Origin: Salegentibacter salegens
Lineage (GTDB): Bacteria; Bacteroidota; Bacteroidia; Flavobacteriales; Flavobacteriaceae
Assembly: GCF_900142975.1 (NCBI RefSeq)
Contig: NZ_LT670848.1
Location: 3,782,001 to 3,846,000, forward strand
Reading direction: 5' to 3'
Length of the DNA stretch: 64,000 nucleotides
Position 1 is the stretch's first letter, and each line of letters begins with the position of its first letter. The notes beneath the pieces were generated by a model, which worked only from the letters and a program-made list of their open reading frames with translations, made no database searches and had not been told where the DNA came from. A program made the position numbers and the translations under genes. Positions 8,450-17,176 of this stretch are shown here, piece by piece.

Positions 8450-9364
8450 TTAAAAAACCGAAAGACCGGTTAGGGAAGTGAGACGTTCTAAAGCTTTCAT
8501 TCCTAATTCTGAATTTCCTTTTTCATTTAAAATAGGACTCCAAACCGCTACGGAGTATTGATCGGGATGAATGGCAACAATACCGCCGCCAACTCCACTT
8601 TTTCCAGGTAATCCTACTTCAAAACTAAATTCCCCGGCTTCATCATAGAAACCACAGGTTTGCATTAAAGAATTAATCCTTTTTACCGTAGTAGGGGTTA
8701 AAATTTCTTCGTCTGAACTTAATATTTTGCCCTTATTGGCAAAGATCATAAAAGCCTGCGATAATTGTTTACAAGACATTGCAAGAGAGCAAAGATGAAA
8801 GTAAAAATCTACAATAGGTTCTACTTCACATTTAATATTTCCAAGCGCTTTCATATAATTTACGAGCGCGACATTTCTATAACCGGTAGCACGTTCTGAA
8901 GCGGCAATTTTAGGGTCAAAATTAATGCTATTATCTTCAGTAATTTTTCTTACAAAATCTAGTAATTCCTGTTTTGGGTCTTCTAATTGATCTACCAGAA
9001 TATCTGAAATTACCAAAGCACCGGCATTGATAAAGGGATTGCGAGGAACACCGCTTTCATATTCTAACTGACTTAAAGAATTAAACGGATCTCCCGATGG
9101 TTCTACATCTACCCGGTCCCAAAGATCTTCACCCATAATACGCATGGCCATAGCGAGGCTAAAAACCTTAGAAATACTTTGAATAGAAAAGAGTTCTTCG
9201 TTATCTCCAAAACTAAAATGTTGCCGATCTCCACAATAAACGTGCATTCCAAATTTACGTGGATCTACTTTAGCGAGTTCTGGAATATAAGAGGCAACCT
9301 TGCCTGTTACATCGCGGTAACTCAACTCATCGTTTATGGTATTTAGTATACTTTGGTAATCCAT
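8450..9364 (-). CDS. glsA: Glutaminase A
   Basis: 304 aa. Hydrolyses L-glutamine to glutamate and ammonia in the cytoplasm, by a serine beta-lactamase-like fold. The catalytic SxxK motif is in FSIQSISKVF (S63 to K66). The conserved PRNPFINAGALV loop (about 106-117) and GLPGKSGVGGGI near residue 250 complete the signature. Length is typical. It starts one base after the stop of pepE and is surely cotranscribed with it, joining peptide and amide-nitrogen breakdown. Confidence 0.95.
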   Translation of the reverse strand: MDYQSILNTINDELSYRDVTGKVASYIPELAKVDPRKFGMHVYCGDRQHFSFGDNEELFSIQSISKVFSLAMAMRIMGEDLWDRVDVEPSGDPFNSLSQLEYESGVPRNPFINAGALVISDILVDQLEDPKQELLDFVRKITEDNSINFDPKIAASERATGYRNVALVNYMKALGNIKCEVEPIVDFYFHLCSLAMSCKQLSQAFMIFANKGKILSSDEEILTPTTVKRINSLMQTCGFYDEAGEFSFEVGLPGKSGVGGGIVAIHPDQYSVAVWSPILNEKGNSELGMKALERLTSLTGLSVF

Positions 9365-9365
9365 A

Positions 9366-10079
9366 TTAATTTAATTCGCTTAAGTCTGAATTGGTTTCTA
9401 TTTCGAAAGGTAATTTTTCTGATTTAAAAATACGGGCGCTTAAGCTACCTTTTAACTCAATTTTATTATCTGAAACCATTAACCAGCTTCCTTCACGAAG
9501 CCCGATTACCGGTTGGGTATTTATAGTATGGAATTCTTTAATACGTGTTTCTCGTGTTTCTCCCTTATGGGTAGAATTTGTATCGGGATCTAAATAATGG
9601 GGATTAATATTAAAAGGAACTATTCCCAGGGTTTTAAAACTCGGCGGATAAACAATGGGCATATCGTTGGTGGTTTGCATCGTTAAGCCGGCTATATTGG
9701 TTCCTGCGCTGGTGCCCATATAAGCGCAGCCATTTTGAATACTGTTTTTAAGTGTTTGCATTAATTTATTCCGGTAGAGTTCAGAAACTAGTAGAAAAGT
9801 ATTCCCGCCACCTGTAAAAATTCCTCTAGCTGAAGTTATAGCTTCAGTCATATTCTCAAACTCATGAATTCCACGCAGCTTTATTCCAGCTTTTTTGAAA
9901 GCTTCGGAAGCTTTTTTAGTGTATTCATTGTGCGAAATTCCACCGGGACGGGCAAAAGGAATAAAAATTACTTCTTGGGTATGGCTAAAAAAGGTTTTTA
10001 ATTCTGGAATTAGGTATTCCAAATATTCCTGGCCGTGTAAGGTTGAGGTGCTGGCTAATAGTGCTTTGCTCATATTCAA
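9366..10079 (-). CDS. pepE: Peptidase E (alpha-aspartyl dipeptidase), S51 family
   Basis: 237 aa. Cytoplasmic serine peptidase that cleaves dipeptides with N-terminal aspartate. The nucleophile is S124 in MGTSAGTNIAG, preceded by the FTGGGNTFLL turn near residue 88. The conserved segment FNINPHYLD carries the family histidine. Two ATG codons stand at the N-terminus (MNM); the second may be the real one. First gene of a two-gene operon with glsA, one base apart. Confidence 0.92.
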   Translation of the reverse strand: MNMSKALLASTSTLHGQEYLEYLIPELKTFFSHTQEVIFIPFARPGGISHNEYTKKASEAFKKAGIKLRGIHEFENMTEAITSARGIFTGGGNTFLLVSELYRNKLMQTLKNSIQNGCAYMGTSAGTNIAGLTMQTTNDMPIVYPPSFKTLGIVPFNINPHYLDPDTNSTHKGETRETRIKEFHTINTQPVIGLREGSWLMVSDNKIELKGSLSARIFKSEKLPFEIETNSDLSELN

Positions 10080-10216
10080 ATAATTCTTTGTGTTGCGAGT
10101 ATAATATTTAATGTCTTAAAAATAGTCTAAATAGGGGTTTTAACAAAAGTTTACAAACAGCTTTACTATAAATAAGAAGTAAGAATTGTTACTTTATTAG
10201 TAGGAAAATTACAACT

Positions 10217-11014
10217 ATGTTAAAAAATACATTTTTTATTATTTTAATTTTATTCAGCAGTATTTTAATTGCTCAGGAAAAGGAACGCCTTCTGGTTAAT
10301 GGTAAAATCATTGTCCCTGAAGACGTTACTCCCGAGGGGATGACGATTTTTAATCTAAACACATCACGGGGAACCATAGCCAATCCCAACGGAGAATTTA
10401 AATTGAGCGTGGCACTTAAAGACACGGTAGTATTTTCTTCCATACAGTTTGAAGAATTTAGAGTTGTGGTAGAAGAAGGTGTTATAAACTCTGGAGAAAT
10501 GAATGTTTTTCTCACCGAAACCGTAACCGAATTACCTGAAGTACTTTTATCTGATAATAAACTTTCAGGAGATATTAGGGTAGATGTCGCAAGAATTGAA
10601 GTTAGCGATCCCGATGTTCCCAGGTATTCTGCGGCTGATTTGGAAGCGATGAATGTTAGAAGGCAACCCGATTCTTTAATGGGGCCAGGTAGAAATGCTG
10701 CCCTTGCCGCGGGAAATACGAGGCTAGTAAACGGACTTAACTTTGTGAACATTTTTAAATTTTTGGTTGGAGCTGAAGTTGAAAACAATCCTTTTACGAA
10801 AAAGGAATTAGACGAAGAATTACGGAATCTTTATGATGATGAATTTTTTAGGGCCAACCTGGATATAGAAAAAGATAAAATAAATGACTTTATTTACTAC
10901 GTCACAGATCACGGTTTAGATAATGACTTGCTGGAAGATGGAAACGAATTAAACCTTATTGAATTTTTAATAGAAAAAAGTAAAGAATATAAAGCATTTC
11001 ACGCTAGAGAATAA
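10217..11014 (+). CDS. Exported carboxypeptidase-regulatory-like domain protein, paralogue 1
   Basis: 265 aa. Signal peptide 1-19 (ending LIAQ). Residues about 25-115 look like a CarboxypepD_reg-like beta-sandwich; the GTIANPNGEFKLSV turn and VVFSSIQFEEFRV strand correspond to the usual G-x-F and F-S-S-x-Q positions. A linker with LTELPEVLLSDNKLSGDI follows. The C-terminal helical part (about 195-262) carries DDEFFRANLDIEKDKINDF and ends in EFLIEKSKEYKAF. This architecture recurs in the next three genes; this copy is the most divergent. Function unknown. Confidence 0.75.
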   Translation: MLKNTFFIILILFSSILIAQEKERLLVNGKIIVPEDVTPEGMTIFNLNTSRGTIANPNGEFKLSVALKDTVVFSSIQFEEFRVVVEEGVINSGEMNVFLTETVTELPEVLLSDNKLSGDIRVDVARIEVSDPDVPRYSAADLEAMNVRRQPDSLMGPGRNAALAAGNTRLVNGLNFVNIFKFLVGAEVENNPFTKKELDEELRNLYDDEFFRANLDIEKDKINDFIYYVTDHGLDNDLLEDGNELNLIEFLIEKSKEYKAFHARE

Positions 11015-11023
11015 CATTTAAAA

Positions 11024-11059
11024 ATCATCATCAATCATCATTATTTATTATCATCATCA
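11024..11059. repeat. ATC/ATT-rich simple repeat between paralogues 1 and 2
   Basis: A run built mostly of ATC and ATT trinucleotides, ending four bases before the ATG of paralogue 2. It is the sort of tract that can vary in length by slippage, but nothing here shows that it does. Confidence 0.55.
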
Positions 11060-11063
11060 GTCC

Positions 11064-11834
11064 ATGAAATATTGTTTATCTTTCTTAATGTTTTGTTCTG
11101 TACTCGCGCTAAACGCCCAGGAAAAACAACAACTTACCGGTAAAATTAAAGCCGATAGTATTGAAGCTCCCGTTCACATTATCAACATAACGCAAGAAAA
11201 GGGGAGTGTAAGCGATAAAGCGGGAAATTTTAAAATAGAAGTAGCAGAAAATGATTTACTGCTAATCTCATCGGTACAATTTCAGCGAAAGGAAATTAAG
11301 ATAACTTCTAAGATTCTTAATGAAGAAATACTTAATATAGAATTACGCCCTGCGCTAACCGAACTCGAACAGGTGAGGGTTCATAATCTTAGTGGAAACC
11401 TGGAAGAAGATATTGCCAATATTAAGGTAATAGATATGCCGGTTATTAGTGTACCGCCTTCACCTCCTAGCGTGATTCCACGAGGTACGCCAAACGCAGC
11501 ATTTAATGCCAGCCAAACCCAGGCGCCGGCCGGTGGGAATATTTTAGGTTTGGTGGGATTAATTGCGGGAAAACCAAATTTTGGATCATTAGGAGGTAAA
11601 TCTGCCTCTCCTGCTACAAGTGAAAGGGAGATCGTAAAAAATCTACGTATCAGGTTTGACGATTATTTCTTTACCAATCATTTAAAAATTGATTCTACTC
11701 ATATAATGAATTTCCTAACCTATATTTTTGAAAATGGTTTTCATAAAAATTTATTAAAAGAAGAACGCGCTTTAGAACTTGTAGTATTTCTGGAAAAGAA
11801 GAGTACAGTGTATTTAAAACTTATTGCTGAATAG
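11064..11834 (+). CDS. Exported carboxypeptidase-regulatory-like domain protein, paralogue 2
   Basis: 256 aa. Signal peptide 1-18 (ending LNAQ). The domain at about 20-105 shares with paralogues 3 and 4 the series APVHIINITQEKGSV, LLISSVQFQRKEI and LTELEQVRVHNLSGNL. A low-complexity Pro/Ser/Ala/Gly stretch (about 130-190) separates it from the C-terminal helical region with DYFFTNHLKIDSTHIMNFL and VVFLEKKSTVYLKL. Its stop codon touches the ATG of paralogue 3. Function unknown; export and a beta-sandwich suggest an envelope or surface protein (inference). Confidence 0.78.
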   Translation: MKYCLSFLMFCSVLALNAQEKQQLTGKIKADSIEAPVHIINITQEKGSVSDKAGNFKIEVAENDLLLISSVQFQRKEIKITSKILNEEILNIELRPALTELEQVRVHNLSGNLEEDIANIKVIDMPVISVPPSPPSVIPRGTPNAAFNASQTQAPAGGNILGLVGLIAGKPNFGSLGGKSASPATSEREIVKNLRIRFDDYFFTNHLKIDSTHIMNFLTYIFENGFHKNLLKEERALELVVFLEKKSTVYLKLIAE

Positions 11835-12581
11835 ATGAAAAGCAGCTTCTTTCTTGTATTTCTACTTATTTTTTCAGCTCATTTATTTTCCCAGGAAAGT
11901 ATAATCTTAAAAGGAAAGATTCTTGCTGATTCTATTGAAGCTCCTATTCATATTATAAATATAACAGCTGAAAAGGGTACAGTAACCGAAGCAGGTGCCG
12001 AATTTTCGGTAGAGGTGAGGGAAAATGATTTGCTGTTATTTTCATCGGTACAATTTCAGAAAAAAGAAATCCTGATTACTTCTGAAATTTTATCATCTGG
12101 ATTCTTAGAAATTGAATTGCAAAAAGACCTTACCGAATTAGACGAAGTTAGGTTACACCAATTAAGTGGCAACCTGGCAAGTGATATTAAAGAAATTAAA
12201 ACCTTTGATCCAAGAATTATTGGTTTTGCCCTTTCTGATAAAGAACCACTAAGTATTGAAGAACGAAAACTGGTTGCAATGAGCAGTCCTATGGATCCTG
12301 TTGGTCTTATTTATGGAGCGATTTCAGGAGAAAGTGAAAAACTTAAAAAAGCAATAGAAAATAACAAATTAAGCGCACTGGTTTATAAGGCCAGGGAGCT
12401 TGTACCCGATGCATATTTTACCGAGACCTTACTTTTACCCGAGAATAAAATTATGGATTTTCTTTACTATTGTAGCTTAAAACCTAATTTTGAAGAATTG
12501 GTCAAAAAAAATGATCCCCTGGTTTTAATAGAATTTTTAAAAGGAATGGTCCCGGAATATCATGAGTTTATCGAGGAATAA
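11835..12581 (+). CDS. Exported carboxypeptidase-regulatory-like domain protein, paralogue 3
   Basis: 248 aa. It begins at the base after the TAG of paralogue 2, so the two are translationally coupled. Signal peptide 1-19 (ending LFSQ). It shares APIHIINITAEKGTV, LLLFSSVQFQKKEI and LTELDEVRLHQLSGNL with its neighbours. The middle part (about 125-190) is different. The C-terminal block with DAYFTETLLLPENKIMDFL and LIEFLKGMVPEYHEF is again shared. Function unknown. Confidence 0.78.
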   Translation: MKSSFFLVFLLIFSAHLFSQESIILKGKILADSIEAPIHIINITAEKGTVTEAGAEFSVEVRENDLLLFSSVQFQKKEILITSEILSSGFLEIELQKDLTELDEVRLHQLSGNLASDIKEIKTFDPRIIGFALSDKEPLSIEERKLVAMSSPMDPVGLIYGAISGESEKLKKAIENNKLSALVYKARELVPDAYFTETLLLPENKIMDFLYYCSLKPNFEELVKKNDPLVLIEFLKGMVPEYHEFIEE

Positions 12582-13362
12582 ATGTGTTTTTCTCCTGGTT
12601 TTTGTGCTAATTGCTGTTTCAGCTATTGCGCAGGAAAAAACAATTTTATCTGGTTATATTATCACGAAAGAACCCCTCAACTCGCCGGTTCATATTATTA
12701 ATATTACGCAACAAAAAGGAAGTTTAAGTGAACTTTCGGGTTATTTTATGGTAGAAGTAAATATCGGGGACTCCCTTATTTTTTCTTCGGTTCAATATAA
12801 AAAAGAAATTTTTATAGTGAATAGCGAAAGTCTTTAGCAAAACAATTTCACGATTAAACTAACAGAAGATCTTACCGAATTAGATGAGGTAAAGCTTCAT
12901 AATCTCTCGGGAAATTTAGCAAATGATATTTCAGGCATTAAAACCTTTAATAAATTCGAATTAAATGCTCCAATGGCCAGAAAACCGCCCCCCTCTCAGG
13001 TAGAAAGGCAATTATTTACCGCAACCACAGGCCCGGGTGGGAGAAGGCTTAGTGTTTTAAGTGTATTAACTGGAACAATCCCATTAGATCCTGTAATAAA
13101 TGGAATTAGTGGTAGAACTGCGTGGTTAAAGAAAAGAAAGGCAAAGGACGAATTTAAATTTACTATTGAAAAAGCCATTTATTTAATTTCTGAAAATACT
13201 CTAATTGAAGACTTCAAAATAAAGCAAACTGAGGTGATGAATTTTGTGTATTATTGTGCTGAAAATTATGATTTGGAAATTTTTCTGGATAGTCCTTTAG
13301 AGTTATACGAGTTTTTTCAGTCCAAATCAGTTGAATTTAAAGCTTTAAGTGCTTTGGATTAA
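12562..13362 (+). pseudogene. Paralogue 4 of the exported array, broken by an in-frame TAG
   Basis: The frame opened by the ATG at 12562 (20 bp overlap with paralogue 3) encodes a signal peptide ending AIAQ and the shared SPVHIINITQQKGSL block. It stops at a TAG at 12835-12837, after NSESL. The same frame then runs on without another stop to 13362 and carries the expected LTEDLTELDEVKLHNLSGNL and the C-terminal block FKIKQTEVMNFVYYC. Only one codon is at fault, so the mutation is recent, or the codon is read through, or it is a sequencing error. Without the stop the product would be 266 aa. Confidence 0.85.
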
Positions 13363-13389
13363 TATTTGTTAGAGAAGAGAAAAAGATTA

Positions 13390-13893
13390 ATGAGAAAGAT
13401 AAGCCTAATCCTGGCCAGCTTTTTTTTGCTTTCAGCATTTAAATCTGGCGCGCACGAGTTTTACCTTAGCGTTACTGAAATTGAATACAACAATGAGGAG
13501 CAAAGTTTGCAAATTATTACGCGGGTTTTTATAGACGATTTTCAAAATGTTTTAAACGAACGTTATGATGCCGATATTCAGCTTTCCCAGGAAGCAGAAG
13601 AAGGTGCGGTAACTGAACATATTTCTAAATATCTTATCCAAAAATTAAGGTTAAAAACCAATGGCGAAGAGCTTCAGCTAAATTATTTGGGAAAAGAATA
13701 CGATGCCGACCAATTAGTGCTTTATATTGAAGTTGAAAATGTAGTTTCATTTAATCAAATTGAAGTCACTAACGAGATTTTAACCGATCTTTTTGACGAC
13801 CAGAAAAACGTAGTACACGTTAAAGTTAATGGCAAAACAAAAAGTTTGTTGCTTATGCGGCAACAGGAAACAGAAAAACTCACTTTTCCTTAA
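13390..13893 (+). CDS. Exported DUF6702-like protein
   Basis: 167 aa from the ATG at 13390; a TTG eight codons earlier is less likely. Residues 1-19 are a signal peptide, followed by HEFYLSVTEIEYNNEEQSLQ, the typical opening of this flavobacterial family. The rest alternates short strands, with RVFIDDFQNVLNERYDADI near residue 45. Such genes usually stand directly upstream of an M1 peptidase, as here. Function unknown. A perfect 16-bp palindrome overlaps the stop codon (13884-13899). Confidence 0.75.
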   Translation: MRKISLILASFFLLSAFKSGAHEFYLSVTEIEYNNEEQSLQIITRVFIDDFQNVLNERYDADIQLSQEAEEGAVTEHISKYLIQKLRLKTNGEELQLNYLGKEYDADQLVLYIEVENVVSFNQIEVTNEILTDLFDDQKNVVHVKVNGKTKSLLLMRQQETEKLTFP

Positions 13894-13948
13894 GGAAAAC
13901 CTGACTAAAATATTTATTTTTAGCAATCTTTAAATTAAAACATAATTG

Positions 13949-16258
13949 ATGAACAGATTAAGACTTTTAAGTTTCGCTTTGGTGATGCTTTTTGTAAGCG
14001 GTGTGCAGGCCCAGGAAGCAGAAGCCGAAGAACAGCAGCCAAAACAGGAAGGCCACGAAAATAACAATAAGTTTAAACAACTTTATGAAACTTTCGCAAC
14101 TCCCAATCAGTACCGTACCGGTGCTGGATCTCCCGGCGAAGCCTATTATCAAAACCAGGCCGATTATAAAATGGATATCGTACTGGACGATAAAAATACT
14201 CGTTTAGATGGTGAGGCTGAGGTGACTTATTATAATAATTCTCCCGATAAATTAGAATATTTATGGGTGCAATTAGACCAGAATGTACGTAAAAAAGACG
14301 CGCCGGCTTTAGAGCGAAATCCAAGTGGAATGAGCCCTGTGGCTACTCCGCAGCGTTTTGTAAATCAGCATATGGAAGAGTCGTTTGACGGCGGCTTCAA
14401 TATTGTTGGCCTAACTCACGATGGCGATAAACTAAATTACATCATAAATCAAACGATGCTAAGAATAGATTTGGAAGAGGCTTTAGAGCCCGGCGAATCT
14501 TTTGAGTTTGAAATGAAATGGTGGTATACTATAAATAATCATATTACCGATAGGGCTAGAAGTGGTTATGAGCATTTTCCAAAAGATGGCAATAATGCGT
14601 ATGTGATAGCGCAGTTCTTTCCAAGAATGGCAGTTTACAACGATGTTGAAGGCTGGCAGAATATGCAATTTTGGGGCAGTGGAGAGTTTGCACTTCCTTT
14701 TGGTGATTACGAAGTGAATATTACTGTTCCTGCAGATCATATTATGGAGGCTACAGGAGAACTTCAGAACCGTAAAGATGTTTATACTAAAGAAATGATG
14801 AATCGTTATGAACAGGCAAAAAAATCTTACGATAAACCCGTAATAGTTAGAACACAGGCCGAAGCCGAAGAAGCTGAAAAGTCTTTTTCTAACAAAACCA
14901 GAACCTGGAAATATAAAGCCGAGATGGTTAGGGATTTTGGATTCTCTACTTCAAGAAAATTTATTCTTGATATGATGGCTACAGATGTTGGAGGTAAGGA
15001 TGTAATGGCAGTGTCACTTTATCCAAAAGAAGGGAACCCACTCTGGGAAGAATGGTCTACAAAAGCCGTGGCCAGCACTTTAAAATCTTATTCAAATCAA
15101 ACTTTTCAATATCCATATCATAAAGCGGTTTCAGTTCATGCAAGAAACCAGGGAATGGAATATCCAATGATTTGCTGGAATTATGGCCGTCCCGATGAAG
15201 ATGGAACCTACTCCGATAGGGTTAAATTTGGGATGATAAGTGTAATTATTCATGAAGTTGGACATAACTTTTTCCCAATGATCGTAAACAGTGACGAACG
15301 CCAGTGGGGTTGGATGGACGAAGGTTTAAACACCTTTAGCCAGTATCTTGCCGAGCAGGAATTTGGAGAAAAATACCCTGAAGCGATCACGCCTTTAGAG
15401 CAATATCCTTCTCGAAGAGGAATTCCCGCGAAAATTGTTCCTTATATGAAAGGAAACCAAAAGTATATCGCGCCAATTATGTCTAATCCTGAGAATGTTT
15501 ACCAGTTAGGAAATAACGCTTATGGTAAGCCTGCAACCGCGCTTAATATTTTACGTGAAACTGTAATGGGACACGAGCTTTTTGATCACGCCTATAAAAC
15601 ATTTGCACATCGTTGGATGTTTAAGCACCCAACACCAGAAGATTTTTTCAGAACTATGGAAGATGCTTCAGCAGTAGATTTAGACTGGTTTTGGAGAGGA
15701 TGGTTTTATACTACGCATAATGTAGATATGGGAATTAAGGAAGTTCAGAAACTATATATTACGGATAATGCAACTAAAGAAGGAAAAGAATTTTTGGAGC
15801 GTTATGGAGCAGATCCAGAAGAAGTTGATGCTATTTATGTAGTAGAAGAAGAAAGCGAAGATTTTGATGAAAGTTTAAAAGGAAATTCGGTTTTTGAAAA
15901 TTCGTCTACTTTAAAAGAGTATGTGATGGATAACTTTACCGAAAAAGAAAGAGCAAAACTAAAGGATCCTAAATATTTCTACCAGGTAACTTTCGAAAAA
16001 CCGGGAGGAATCCCAATGCCTTTAATCGTAGAATTCACTTATGCCGATGGTACCACTGAAATGAAAAGATACCCAGTACAGCTTTGGAGAATGGACGATG
16101 AAGTGGCTACAAAAGCAATCGCTACCAATAAGGAAATCGTAAAAATGGTGGTAGATCCAAACCTAGAAACGGCCGATATTGATGTAAGCAACAATACCTG
16201 GCCTAAAGAAGAAACTACCAGTAAATTTGAAGAATTCAAGGAGACTCTTGGAAACTAA
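13949..16258 (+). CDS. Exported M1-family zinc metallopeptidase
   Basis: 769 aa. Signal peptide 1-21 (ending VQAQ). Gluzincin active site HEVGH at 435-439 with the third zinc ligand E458 in WMDEGLNTF: the M1 spacing of 18 residues. The exopeptidase GAMEN motif is not intact; GMEYPM stands at that place (about residue 404), so N-terminal substrate recognition may differ from classical aminopeptidase N. A C-terminal domain (about 640-769) is rich in acidic residues. Likely a periplasmic or outer-membrane-associated peptidase. I chose the ATG at 13949 over a TTG just before it. A terminator follows at 16268. Confidence 0.9.
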   Translation: MNRLRLLSFALVMLFVSGVQAQEAEAEEQQPKQEGHENNNKFKQLYETFATPNQYRTGAGSPGEAYYQNQADYKMDIVLDDKNTRLDGEAEVTYYNNSPDKLEYLWVQLDQNVRKKDAPALERNPSGMSPVATPQRFVNQHMEESFDGGFNIVGLTHDGDKLNYIINQTMLRIDLEEALEPGESFEFEMKWWYTINNHITDRARSGYEHFPKDGNNAYVIAQFFPRMAVYNDVEGWQNMQFWGSGEFALPFGDYEVNITVPADHIMEATGELQNRKDVYTKEMMNRYEQAKKSYDKPVIVRTQAEAEEAEKSFSNKTRTWKYKAEMVRDFGFSTSRKFILDMMATDVGGKDVMAVSLYPKEGNPLWEEWSTKAVASTLKSYSNQTFQYPYHKAVSVHARNQGMEYPMICWNYGRPDEDGTYSDRVKFGMISVIIHEVGHNFFPMIVNSDERQWGWMDEGLNTFSQYLAEQEFGEKYPEAITPLEQYPSRRGIPAKIVPYMKGNQKYIAPIMSNPENVYQLGNNAYGKPATALNILRETVMGHELFDHAYKTFAHRWMFKHPTPEDFFRTMEDASAVDLDWFWRGWFYTTHNVDMGIKEVQKLYITDNATKEGKEFLERYGADPEEVDAIYVVEEESEDFDESLKGNSVFENSSTLKEYVMDNFTEKERAKLKDPKYFYQVTFEKPGGIPMPLIVEFTYADGTTEMKRYPVQLWRMDDEVATKAIATNKEIVKMVVDPNLETADIDVSNNTWPKEETTSKFEEFKETLGN

Positions 16259-16267
16259 AATAAATTT

Positions 16268-16295
16268 AGCCGACTTTAACGAGTCGGCTTTTTTT
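16268..16295 (+). terminator. Intrinsic terminator after the M1 peptidase
   Basis: AGCCGACT and AGTCGGCT form an 8-bp stem with a TTAACG loop, followed by seven T residues. Confidence 0.87.
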
Positions 16296-16312
16296 ATGCT
16301 TAAATTTGTGGC

Positions 16313-16320
16313 TATATTTG
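16313..16320 (+). promoter_or_regulatory. Bacteroidota -7 element candidate for tatA
   Basis: TATATTTG matches TAnnTTTG and lies 7 bp before the tatA ATG, which would give an almost leaderless transcript. No clear TTG -33 element is seen. Confidence 0.4.
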
Positions 16321-16327
16321 TTTTGCT

Positions 16328-16609
16328 ATGAACATCATACCTCTTTTTATTAGTGGTGCCGAGATCGCATTTATCCTGTTTATTCTGGTAATGGTTTTTG
16401 GTGCCGATAAGATTCCCGATATAGCCCGTGGTATGGGTAAAGGGATGAAAATGCTTCGTAATGCCTCTAACGATATTAAAACCGAAATTCAGAAAAGTGC
16501 CGATAAACAAGGCATTGATACCGATATTTCTAAAGATGTGAGAGGTGAAATTGATAAAGTGAAGGAAGATATAGACGAGATTACAGGTTCAGTAAAACGT
16601 AGATTTTAA
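16328..16609 (+). CDS. tatA: Twin-arginine translocase subunit TatA/E
   Basis: 93 aa. Pore-forming subunit of the Tat system, which exports folded proteins. The N-terminal membrane helix (GAEIAFILFILVMVFGADKIP) is followed by the amphipathic helix IPDIARGMGKGMKMLRNA and a charged tail. The usual FG hinge is present as VFGADKIPD. A TatB-like role cannot be excluded from sequence alone. It is 9 bp upstream of the PAP2 gene, hence one operon. Confidence 0.9.
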   Translation: MNIIPLFISGAEIAFILFILVMVFGADKIPDIARGMGKGMKMLRNASNDIKTEIQKSADKQGIDTDISKDVRGEIDKVKEDIDEITGSVKRRF

Positions 16610-16618
16610 TCACATTTT

Positions 16619-17176
16619 ATGCTAGAACAGCTAAAACAATGGGATCGCGAGCTGTTTGTTTATCTCAACGGACTGGGAATTGAAACCTACGATAATTTTT
16701 GGATAACCGTAACTACCATCCAAAACTGGATTCCGCTTTATATCACTTTTTTTATTATTTATTTCCTGGCATTTCACTGGAAAAAAGCACTTTTCACTAG
16801 CTTATTTATTCTTGCAACAGCGCTTTCTACTTATGGTTTTACCAATATAGTTAAGAACTTTTTTTTGCGTCTAAGACCTAATAACCAACCCGAAATAGCC
16901 GATATAATTAGAATTCTTCAAACGCCAGATAATTATAGTTTTTTCTCCGGCCATTCAGCAGTATCTATGGCAGCAGCACTTTTTTTGATCCTTTCATTAA
17001 AAGAGAAATATCCGTGGATTTGGGCAGTACTTATCTGGCCGTTAATGTTTATGTTAAGCCGAATTTATGTTGGTGTTCATTATCCGGGAGACGTTTTGGT
17101 TGGCGCCGCCGTTGGGATTATTTTTGCAATTATTTTCTTCTTTCTTTATCAGCGTTCGGGAAAAAGATTTATTTAA
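16619..17176 (+). CDS. PAP2-family membrane phosphatase
   Basis: 185 aa with about five or six membrane segments. The three acid-phosphatase motifs are visible: KNFFLRLRP (near 78), SFFSGHSA (near 107) and SRIYVGVHYPGD (near 142), with the two catalytic histidines and the Asp. Bacterial members dephosphorylate undecaprenyl pyrophosphate, lipid A or phosphatidylglycerol phosphate; which one applies here is open. It shares an operon with tatA and overlaps the convergent O-methyltransferase gene by 8 bp. Confidence 0.92.
   Translation: MLEQLKQWDRELFVYLNGLGIETYDNFWITVTTIQNWIPLYITFFIIYFLAFHWKKALFTSLFILATALSTYGFTNIVKNFFLRLRPNNQPEIADIIRILQTPDNYSFFSGHSAVSMAAALFLILSLKEKYPWIWAVLIWPLMFMLSRIYVGVHYPGDVLVGAAVGIIFAIIFFFLYQRSGKRFI

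Noticed and set aside
10273..10788. 171-codon minus-strand frame inside paralogue 1
   Set aside because: Fully antisense to a gene with signal peptide and family motifs; Ser/Thr/Leu-rich shadow without any motif.
13884..13899. Perfect 16-bp palindrome at the DUF6702 stop codon as a terminator
   Set aside because: It has no loop and no T run behind it, and the M1 gene follows after 50 bp, so I do not call it a terminator.
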